Origin: SLSG01 sp041690235
GTDB taxonomy: Bacteria; Bacteroidota; Bacteroidia; Bacteroidales; UBA7960
Assembly (NCBI GenBank): GCA_041690235.1
Contig: JAWLHS010000171.1
Location: 1-5,246, forward strand
Direction of reading: 5' to 3'
DNA: 5,246 bases
Both the position numbers and the translations under genes were made by a program. Under the pieces are notes generated by a model. It made no database searches and was not told where the DNA came from. It saw only the letters and a program-made list of their open reading frames with translations. Shown piece after piece: positions 1-5,246 of this stretch (its first letter is position 1; the number at the start of each line of letters is the position of its first letter).

Positions 1-681
1 GAACAGACCGACCTGCTTACCGTGATCACGGATCCCCACCGGCACCACCTGGAATTGTCGTTTTTGTTCCACCTGCTGGGGGGCCATCAGAACCCCGGGC
101 AGGTTCCCCTGCTGGAAGACAATCCCCATTACCGCATCCTGGGCATTTGCCTGGGGATGCAGAGCATGAATGTGGCCACCGGGGGAACACTGACCCAGGA
201 CATTCCGACCCAAATCTATGGGACCACCACGGTGGAGGGGGTGTTGTCGATGGAGCCGGATCAACAGCACAGGAACTACCAGACCCATTATTTCACCAAC
301 GAGCCAATCAGCCATTATATTTACCACAGGGTGCGCTTTGAGCCCGGGTCACAGCTTGCCACCCTGCTTCCGGGTCCGGATGCCACCCCATTTGTCATGA
401 GCGCCCACCACCAATCGGCCAATCGCATCGGAAAAGGGTTCAGGGTAACGGCATGGTCGATGGATGGGAAGATTGCGGAAGCCATGGAACATACCAGGTA
501 TCCCCATGTGATCGGGGTGCAGTTCCATCCCGAACTGAGGTTTATCTACGAACCCGCCACCAGGATTGGTTTTGAACCGGCCACGGCGGCCACACAATCC
601 TTTTTGGACATGTTTCCAGGCGAAATGGGTGGGGACTTCCATTATGACTTCTGGAACCATATGGGGGTTCTGTATCCGTAA
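1..681 (+). CDS. Class I glutamine amidotransferase-like gamma-glutamyl hydrolase (peptidase C26 family), 5' end outside the window
   Basis: The frame is open from base 1 to the TAA at 679-681, giving 226 visible residues with the N-terminus missing. An in-frame GTG at 22 is not a credible start because the fold needs sequence before it. The nucleophile elbow GICLGMQ places the catalytic Cys at bases 148-150. The motif GVQFHPE places the catalytic His at 526-528 and Glu at 532-534, so the Cys-His-Glu triad is complete. The segment SAHHQSANRIGKGF followed by DGKIAEAME resembles the matching region of PuuD-type gamma-glutamyl-GABA hydrolases. Family members release glutamate from gamma-glutamyl compounds in the cytoplasm; the substrate here cannot be told. 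After the HPE motif runs a tail of about 48 residues ending in DFHYDFWNHM, longer than in E. coli PuuD. It could instead be an amidotransferase serving another pathway. The next gene is 116 bases away behind a promoter-like box, so shared function is not implied. Confidence 0.9.
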   Translation, partial: EQTDLLTVITDPHRHHLELSFLFHLLGGHQNPGQVPLLEDNPHYRILGICLGMQSMNVATGGTLTQDIPTQIYGTTTVEGVLSMEPDQQHRNYQTHYFTNEPISHYIYHRVRFEPGSQLATLLPGPDATPFVMSAHHQSANRIGKGFRVTAWSMDGKIAEAMEHTRYPHVIGVQFHPELRFIYEPATRIGFEPATAATQSFLDMFPGEMGGDFHYDFWNHMGVLYP

Positions 682-705
682 AGGGGCCGGCAAATCCTGT
701 TTACA

Positions 706-734
706 TTTTTTGTACTTTTGTCCCTTACAAAAAA
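706..734. repeat. Perfect 9-bp A/T-rich inverted repeat overlapping a promoter-like box
   Basis: The left arm TTTTTTGTA (706-714) is the exact reverse complement of the right arm TACAAAAAA (726-734), with an 11-base spacer. It lies 25 bases after the amidotransferase stop. Three readings are possible: an operator around the predicted transcription start, a weak terminator-like hairpin for the upstream gene, or chance in an A/T-rich gap. The stem is only A-U and G-U/G-C poor, so a stable RNA hairpin is doubtful. The repeat itself is seen; any function is inferred. Confidence 0.35.
713..720 (+). promoter_or_regulatory. Bacteroidota-type -7 promoter box (TAnnTTTG) candidate
   Basis: TACTTTTG matches the Bacteroidota primary sigma factor -7 consensus TAnnTTTG at every fixed position. 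It sits in the 116-base gap before the DUF4834-like gene and would start transcription near 723-727, giving a leader of roughly 70-75 bases. No convincing TTG -33 element is seen at the usual distance upstream, where the sequence is G-rich, so the promoter would be weak, activator-dependent or spurious. It is the only such match seen in either intergenic gap of the window. Confidence 0.4.
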
Positions 735-797
735 ACAAATGGAACGCAGCCACCGCGCCTCCGGCAGCAGGCTCTCCTTTTATCACCCAGAAACCCC

Positions 798-1049
798 ATG
801 CTCAGATTAATTGCAACATTCATCCTTATTTACCTCCTTTTCAGGGTGGTAACGACCTGGCTCCTGCCCATGCTGGTCAGGTGGTATATCAACCGCTTTA
901 AAAGGAGGTACCACCGGGAAAACCAACGGCCGAAACCTGAACAAGCTGCCGCAAAGACCGATAAGCTGGGAGAGTATGTTGACTATGAAGAGATCAGGGA
1001 AAAAGACAATCACCAGGAAAAACATCCGGGAAGTAAACCCCAAGAATGA
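798..1049 (+). CDS. Small single-span membrane protein, DUF4834-like
   Basis: This 83-residue protein starts with a hydrophobic segment at about residues 4-26. A basic patch follows (R28, R33, K35, R36, R37, R40), which by the positive-inside rule puts the C-terminus in the cytoplasm. The rest is polar and probably disordered, with the short conserved-looking block GEYVDYEEIREK at 58-69. That arrangement and length match my recollection of the Bacteroidota DUF4834 family, whose function is unknown. The ATG at 798 is preferred because the membrane segment begins at once and no upstream in-frame start fits. There is no Shine-Dalgarno site, normal for this phylum. Its stop (1047-1049) lies inside the ATGA shared with the YfhO-family gene, indicating translational coupling and a possible joint role at the membrane. 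The family assignment is from pattern memory and should be treated as likely, not certain. Confidence 0.75.
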   Translation: MLRLIATFILIYLLFRVVTTWLLPMLVRWYINRFKRRYHRENQRPKPEQAAAKTDKLGEYVDYEEIREKDNHQEKHPGSKPQE

Positions 1050-3574
1050 GCCCGTCCATGGAAAAAATCAAGAACTTGTTTTCGCAGTGGAACCCCACAA
1101 CATGGCTGCCCTACCCTGCCGCCATCGTCCTCTTTCTATTGATATCCCTGATTTATGTCAGTCCGGTGCTCCAGGGCAAACGCCTGGTCCAGTCAGACAT
1201 CATCAAGTATCAGGGCATGTCGAAGGAGATCACCGACTTCAGGCAGGAAACAGGGGAGGAACCCCTGTGGACCAATGCCATGTTCGGCGGCATGCCGGCT
1301 TTTCAGATTTCGGTCAGGTATTCGAACAATATTTCCAATGCGCTGCACCAATTGATGACCCTGGGCCTTCCCCGTCCGGCCGACATGATCTTTCTGTATT
1401 TCGCCGGCTTTTTCATATTCCTGCTGCTTCTCAGGGTCAATCCATGGATTGCACTGGCCGGGGCGGTGGGCTTTGCCTTTTCCTCCTACCATTTTATCAT
1501 CCTGGAAGCAGGCCATAACTCCAAAGCCGTCGCCATCGGCTACATGGCCCCGGTTCTTGGATCCATCATCTACACCTTTCGGGGCAAGCTCCTCTGGGGA
1601 AGCATCCTGTTCGCCGTTTTTATGGGGCTCCAATTGTTCGCCAACCATTTTCAGATTACCTACTACCTGGGGATGATGGTGCTCATCTATGGAATATTTC
1701 TTTTGGTAAAACACATTCAGGAAAAGAGGCTGGGGCATTTTCTGCGGGCGACAGGGGTCTTGCTGGCGGGGCTGGTTGTTGCCGTGGGACTGAATGCCGG
1801 GAATTTATGGTCCACCTACACCTATGCCTCCGAGACCATGCGGGGCGGATCGGAGCTTAGTCTGGATCAGGAACAGCAAACCACCGGACTGTCAAAAGAT
1901 TATATCACAAGTTGGAGTTACGGAAAGAAGGAAACCTTCAGCCTGCTGATTCCCAATGTGAAAGGAGGGGCCACCGGACCCCTGGGCAATAACGAGCGGG
2001 CCATGGACAGGATAGATCCCCAACTGCACCAAATTGTTTCCGGGGAAAATCAATACTGGGGCAACCAGCCCTTTACGTCCGGCTCGGTTTACGTGGGGGC
2101 GGTTGTGTTGTTCTTCTTCGTGCTGTCCCTCTTTCTGCTGAAAGGTCCCCTGAAATGGGTCTTGCTGGCCGCCACCGTTTTATCCGTGCTTTTGGCCTGG
2201 GGACGGAATTTCATGCCACTGACCGAATTTTTTATTGACCATGTCCCTGCTTACAACAAGTTCCGGGCGGTATCCATGACCCTGGTCATTGCCGAACTTT
2301 GCATCCCGGCCCTGGCATTCCTGGGCCTGAACGAACTGTATAAAAACCCGGGGCGTTTGCACATCAAAAGCCAGGGTCTCTGGACAGCCATTGGGCTTAC
2401 CGCGGGGATATCGCTGCTGTTCTACCTGGCACCAAAGCTGTTCTTCGATTTTTTCAGCCTGGCAGAAACCCAGACCTTTAATGAGCTCTCTGCAGGTGAA
2501 CCAGTCCTTGCCGCCCAGATCAGCGAATTTATCCGGGTCATTGAACAGGCCCGCATCTTCATTTTCCGTGCGGACACCATGAGAAGCTTGTTGTTCGCCC
2601 TGGGGGCGGCAGTCCTGGTCATGCTGTTTATCAGAAGGAAACTCGCACCCGGGGTGTTTATCACCCTGGTTGTTGTTCTTCTCACCATTGATATGTGGCC
2701 CGTAAACAAACGCTACCTGGACGACAGCAGCTTCCAGCCCAGGAGAAGGGCCGAAGTGCCTTTCCCGCTCCGACAGGCCGACGCCCTCATTTTACAGGAC
2801 CAGGAAGGGCCTTTCAGGGTGTTGGATTTGACCGAAAGTCCGTTCAACAGTTCCCGGACATCTTACTACCACCACTCCATCGGCGGCTACCATGGCGCCA
2901 AGCTGCAGCGCTACCAGGATTTGATCGACCACCAGATCACCCCGGAAATGGTTGAGATGGGGACGGTGCTCCAACTGACTTCCAGCCTGGATTCGGTGAG
3001 GACCCTTTTCCCGCAGCTTTCGGCATTGAACATGCTCAACACCAGGTATTTTATTACGAACCCCGAAACCGCCCCGCAGCTGAACCCCCATGCCCTGGGC
3101 AACGCATGGTTTGTTGAAAATTTCCGCATCGTGAACAATGCCGATGAGGAAATACAGGCCCTCGGCGAGATCGATCCGGCAAAAACAGCCGTGGTTGACC
3201 AGCGGTTTGACGACCACCTGCAGGGCAAGACCCTGCAACCCGATCCCGGGGCGGACATTGACCTGGTCCATTACCAGCCCAACAAGCTCAGGTACAGGTA
3301 TACCTCCCGCAGCGAGCAGTTGGCGGTATTCTCGGAGATTTATTACCCGGACGGATGGAAGGTGTTTATTGATGGGGACGAAGCAAGCCATTTCAGGGCA
3401 AATTACGTCTTAAGGGCGATGGTGCTGCCGGCAGGAGCACACGAGGTCGAATTCCGGTTTGAACCCCGCTCCTATTTTGTGGGCGAAAAGATTTCGCTGG
3501 CCTTCAGCATTTTGCTTGTCCTAATCGTGGCCGGGGCAGGTGGCTGGCATATTCGTCGGATGCTGAAGGATTAA
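1046..3574 (+). CDS. YfhO-family polytopic membrane protein, putative GT-C-type glycosyltransferase
   Basis: The 842-residue protein has about 14 hydrophobic segments: near 22-42, 112-130, 134-153, 163-178, 181-199, 203-222, 234-254, 346-366, 367-386, 409-429, 444-463, 514-531, 533-550 and a final one at 814-835. A soluble domain of about 260 residues (roughly 555-812) precedes the last span and probably faces the periplasm. Family-like motifs include QSDIIKYQG in the first loop (Asp51, a candidate GT-C catalytic acid), EAGHNSKAVAIGYMAP at 154-169, WSYGKKE at 290-296, NQPFTSG at 340-346, LNTRYFI at 664-670 and SEIYYPDGW at 763-771. In Bacillus, YfhO is implicated in glycosylating lipoteichoic acid outside the membrane; Bacteroidota lack that polymer, so the acceptor here is unknown. 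Length fits the long Bacteroidota form. The ATG at 1046 overlaps the previous stop by ATGA; a second ATG at 1058 is a possible alternative start. The reading frame is intact. Confidence 0.93.
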   Translation: MSPSMEKIKNLFSQWNPTTWLPYPAAIVLFLLISLIYVSPVLQGKRLVQSDIIKYQGMSKEITDFRQETGEEPLWTNAMFGGMPAFQISVRYSNNISNALHQLMTLGLPRPADMIFLYFAGFFIFLLLLRVNPWIALAGAVGFAFSSYHFIILEAGHNSKAVAIGYMAPVLGSIIYTFRGKLLWGSILFAVFMGLQLFANHFQITYYLGMMVLIYGIFLLVKHIQEKRLGHFLRATGVLLAGLVVAVGLNAGNLWSTYTYASETMRGGSELSLDQEQQTTGLSKDYITSWSYGKKETFSLLIPNVKGGATGPLGNNERAMDRIDPQLHQIVSGENQYWGNQPFTSGSVYVGAVVLFFFVLSLFLLKGPLKWVLLAATVLSVLLAWGRNFMPLTEFFIDHVPAYNKFRAVSMTLVIAELCIPALAFLGLNELYKNPGRLHIKSQGLWTAIGLTAGISLLFYLAPKLFFDFFSLAETQTFNELSAGEPVLAAQISEFIRVIEQARIFIFRADTMRSLLFALGAAVLVMLFIRRKLAPGVFITLVVVLLTIDMWPVNKRYLDDSSFQPRRRAEVPFPLRQADALILQDQEGPFRVLDLTESPFNSSRTSYYHHSIGGYHGAKLQRYQDLIDHQITPEMVEMGTVLQLTSSLDSVRTLFPQLSALNMLNTRYFITNPETAPQLNPHALGNAWFVENFRIVNNADEEIQALGEIDPAKTAVVDQRFDDHLQGKTLQPDPGADIDLVHYQPNKLRYRYTSRSEQLAVFSEIYYPDGWKVFIDGDEASHFRANYVLRAMVLPAGAHEVEFRFEPRSYFVGEKISLAFSILLVLIVAGAGGWHIRRMLKD

Positions 3575-3589
3575 CCGGGGGGACATATC

Positions 3590-3627
3590 CTGGCATACAC
3601 CGCCAGTCCCGTTCATATCCAAACGGG
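3590..3627 (+). other. Two adjacent small hairpins in the gap after the YfhO-family gene
   Basis: CTGGC (3590-3594) pairs with GCCAG (3602-3606) across a 7-base loop. One base later CCCGTT (3608-3613) pairs with AACGGG (3622-3627) across an 8-base loop. An outer pairing of CCGGG (3575-3579), directly after the YfhO stop, with CCCGG (3639-3643) would enclose both. No T-tract follows, so this is not a classic intrinsic terminator. It could slow or attenuate transcription between the YfhO and glycosyltransferase genes, protect an mRNA end, or be chance. The pairings are seen; folding and function are inferred. Confidence 0.3.
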
Positions 3628-3682
3628 GGAATCTCCGGCCCGGATAAAACAGTAACGGTAACCGATGATTGAACGCTGCTTC

Positions 3683-4978
3683 ATGAAAAAAGTAATGATC
3701 ATCAGCTATTACTGGCCACCCGGCGGCGGCGCCGGGGTGCACCGCTGGCTGAAGTTTGCCAAATACCTGCGCCACTACGGCTGGGAACCCATCGTCTATA
3801 CCCCGGAAAATCCCGAATACCCTGAAACCGACGCCTCCCTGCTAAAGGACCTCCCCACGGATTTGCTCACCATCAGGAGAAAAATCAGGGAACCATACCG
3901 CCTGTATAAGCTCTTTACAGGGAGAAGCATGGGGGAAAAAATACAGGCCGGATTCCTCAGTGAAAACCGGAAACCCGGCCAGGCGGACAAATTGGCGACA
4001 TGGCTCAGGGGAAACCTGTTTATCCCCGACGCCCGGAAGTTCTGGATCAGGCCTTCCGTCAGGTACTTATCCCGCTGGCTTTCGGCCCATCCGGTGGATG
4101 CCGTGGTGTCGACGGGCCCGCCCCACAGCATGCACCTGATTGCCCTCGGACTGAAGCAGGGACACAACATCCCCTGGCTGGCCGATTTCCGCGACCCATG
4201 GAGCCAGATCGATTTTTACCACAAACTCCGGCTGACCCCATGGGCCGACAAAAAGCACAAAGCCCTGGAACGCCGGGTTCTCCATACGGCCGACCGGGTG
4301 GTCACCGTAAGCAACCACTGGGCCGGGGGACTCCGTCAATTGTCAAACCGGCACATTGACGTGGTGACCAACGGTTTCGACCCCGAAGATTTCTTGGATG
4401 TTCCGGACTATACCCATGAGCGTTTCACCCTCACCCATTTGGGATCCATGAATGCAGACCGCAACCCGCGGGTATTATGGGAGGTGATCAAAGACCTGGT
4501 CATGCATGTACCGGGGTTCTCAGACCACCTGGAGATTCGCCTGATCGGCAAAACCGACATCGCCGTCAGGCAGGCCCTTGAATCCCTCGAATTGCAAGCT
4601 TTCGTGAACCATATCCCATACCTGCCGCATGATAAGGCCCTGGAAATCACAGGCGCCTCAGCCATCCTCCTGCTTCCCCTCAACAATACCCCCAACGTAA
4701 TGGGAATCGCACCGGGCAAGCTTTATGAGTACCTGGCCCTGAAAAGGCCCATCCTCTGTGTGGGTCCGCCGAACGGCGACGCAGCCGGCATCATTCAGGA
4801 AACGGGAAGCGGAATCACGCTGGGGTTTCAGGACCGGGGCGGCATGCATGAAGCCCTCCTGAAGTGGTATTCCGCTTTCCTTACAGAAGGACTCGGCCCG
4901 GTCGAAGGATCGGCCGGCCGGTTTTCACGGATTGCGCTGACGGGTCAGATTGCAGAAATCCTGAATGGGATGGTCTGA
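3683..4978 (+). CDS. GT-B fold glycosyltransferase (GT4-like)
   Basis: The protein is 431 residues from the chosen start. The N-terminal Rossmann-like domain opens with KKVMIISYYWPPGGGAGVHRW, the glycine-rich loop typical of this group, and holds STGPPHS (143-149) and ADFRDPW (167-173). The C-terminal nucleotide-sugar-binding domain starts after TNGFD (229-233), with THLGSM at 251-256 and GKLYEYLALKRPIL at 345-358. Glu349 is the conserved second Glu of the GT4 EX7E motif; the first is replaced by Gly341, as I recall for the GKL(F/Y)EYLA subgroup. There is no membrane segment, so it is probably cytoplasmic or peripheral. It should transfer a sugar from a nucleotide donor during surface-glycan synthesis; donor and acceptor are unreadable. 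An ATG at 3665 would add six residues with slightly more A-rich sequence upstream, but 3683 is preferred because the first beta strand begins right after it. It is followed closely by a methyltransferase gene. Confidence 0.9.
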   Translation: MKKVMIISYYWPPGGGAGVHRWLKFAKYLRHYGWEPIVYTPENPEYPETDASLLKDLPTDLLTIRRKIREPYRLYKLFTGRSMGEKIQAGFLSENRKPGQADKLATWLRGNLFIPDARKFWIRPSVRYLSRWLSAHPVDAVVSTGPPHSMHLIALGLKQGHNIPWLADFRDPWSQIDFYHKLRLTPWADKKHKALERRVLHTADRVVTVSNHWAGGLRQLSNRHIDVVTNGFDPEDFLDVPDYTHERFTLTHLGSMNADRNPRVLWEVIKDLVMHVPGFSDHLEIRLIGKTDIAVRQALESLELQAFVNHIPYLPHDKALEITGASAILLLPLNNTPNVMGIAPGKLYEYLALKRPILCVGPPNGDAAGIIQETGSGITLGFQDRGGMHEALLKWYSAFLTEGLGPVEGSAGRFSRIALTGQIAEILNGMV

Positions 4979-5013
4979 ATGAAAGGGGCTTTTCCGACAA
5001 AAACAATCAAAAC

Positions 5014-5246
5014 ATGAAAAACCGCCACCTCCCTGAAAAGCATATTGACGTACTGAAACCGGAATATGTTCCCTACAGAAGAATTGAAAAAACAATGGAA
5101 TTTCTTGCCGGGCACCAGCCCCCTCCGGCCCGGGTGCTGGACCTGGGCGTGAGGAACATGCTGTCGGATCGGATGCGGGCAGCGGGCTACAAGGTGGAGA
5201 ACACGGCGGGCGAGGACCTTGACCTGGAGTTCGGGCACCTGGCGGA
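5014..5246 (+). CDS. Putative class I SAM-dependent methyltransferase, 3' end outside the window
   Basis: The frame from ATG 5014 stays open to the window edge, giving 77 residues plus two bases. No other in-frame ATG, GTG or TTG lies between it and the preceding stop region, and the run upstream (AAAACAATCAAAAC) is A-rich, a favourable context in Bacteroidota. A helical leader leads to RVLDLGVRN at residues 40-48, which reads as methyltransferase motif I (beta strand, Asp43, Gly45) although the later glycines of the usual GxGxG are absent. After it come a helix (residues 49-59) and GYKVENTAGEDLDLEF, consistent with the second strand and an acidic motif II. The catalytic half is not visible, so the substrate is unknown. 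It begins 35 bases after the glycosyltransferase stop, suggesting one operon and possibly methylation of a glycan or its precursor. A non-methylating Rossmann protein is the main alternative. Confidence 0.72.
   Translation, partial: MKNRHLPEKHIDVLKPEYVPYRRIEKTMEFLAGHQPPPARVLDLGVRNMLSDRMRAAGYKVENTAGEDLDLEFGHLA

Noticed and set aside
349..786. Minus-strand ORF of 145 codons opposite the amidotransferase end and the following gap
   Set aside because: Most of it is antisense to the conserved amidotransferase; the part in the gap adds no recognisable motif or start signal.
901..909. Strong Shine-Dalgarno-like AAAGGAGGT
   Set aside because: It lies inside the DUF4834-like gene, encodes part of its basic patch, and has no start codon at a suitable distance downstream.
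976..1518. Plus-strand ORF of 180 codons spanning the end of the DUF4834-like gene and the start of the YfhO-family gene
   Set aside because: It is out of frame with two supported genes, and its product is low-complexity in character with no domain.
1193..1738. Minus-strand ORF of 181 codons opposite the first membrane spans of the YfhO-family gene
   Set aside because: It is a shadow of the coding strand with a composition rich in His, Gln and Gly and no family features.
2792..3391. Long minus-strand ORF of 199 codons opposite the YfhO-family gene
   Set aside because: It lies wholly inside a well-supported + strand gene, its product shows no recognisable domain, and GC-rich codon use on the + strand readily leaves the opposite strand open.
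3634..3644. Palindrome TCCGG-C-CCGGA as a possible terminator or operator
   Set aside because: A one-base centre cannot form a hairpin loop, there is no T-tract after it, and such GC palindromes are common in GC-rich DNA.
4945..5238. Minus-strand ORF of 97 codons at the right end
   Set aside because: It is antisense to the methyltransferase start, which has a recognisable motif and an operon-like position; the minus-strand product has none.
1..5246. Mobile element, phage, defence system or CRISPR array
   Set aside because: No transposase, integrase, nuclease, toxin-antitoxin pair, terminal inverted repeats or spaced direct repeats were seen; all supported genes read as ordinary metabolic or cell-envelope genes.

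Overview
The window looks like chromosomal DNA of a Bacteroidota bacterium with GC content above half. The evidence is a small membrane protein matching the Bacteroidota-restricted DUF4834 family, a YfhO-family membrane protein of the long form seen in that phylum, a TAnnTTTG promoter-like box of the Bacteroidota type, and no clear Shine-Dalgarno sites before the gene starts. Genus or species cannot be named from this stretch. All five genes lie on the + strand and coding density is high. No tRNA, rRNA, CRISPR array, insertion sequence or phage gene was seen.

Layout: (1) Positions 1-681 are the 3' part of a class I glutamine amidotransferase / gamma-glutamyl hydrolase (peptidase C26 type) with its catalytic Cys, His and Glu visible. 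(2) Positions 682-797 form a 116-base gap with a TAnnTTTG box inside a 9-bp A/T inverted repeat; this is the best promoter candidate for what follows. (3) Positions 798-1049 encode an 83-residue single-span membrane protein (DUF4834-like). Its stop overlaps the start of the next gene by four bases (ATGA). (4) Positions 1046-3574 encode an 842-residue YfhO-family polytopic membrane protein, a GT-C-like putative glycosyltransferase with a large extracytoplasmic domain. (5) Positions 3575-3682 form a 108-base gap with two adjacent small hairpins and no recognisable promoter. (6) Positions 3683-4978 encode a GT-B glycosyltransferase. (7) From 5014 to the window end is the first 77 residues of a likely SAM-dependent methyltransferase.

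Reading them together: the DUF4834 and YfhO genes are almost certainly co-transcribed and translationally coupled. The glycosyltransferase and methyltransferase form a second tight pair. A membrane GT-C-like enzyme, a cytoplasmic GT-B enzyme and a methyltransferase in one direction suggest assembly or decoration of a surface glycan, but no substrate can be read from the sequence. The amidotransferase is probably an unrelated upstream neighbour.

I found no convincing undescribed system. The points most worth a second look are the short gene-junction structures: a 12-codon bridge ORF between the last two genes, the inverted repeat over the promoter box, an overlapping upstream ORF before the DUF4834 gene, and the paired hairpins after the YfhO gene.
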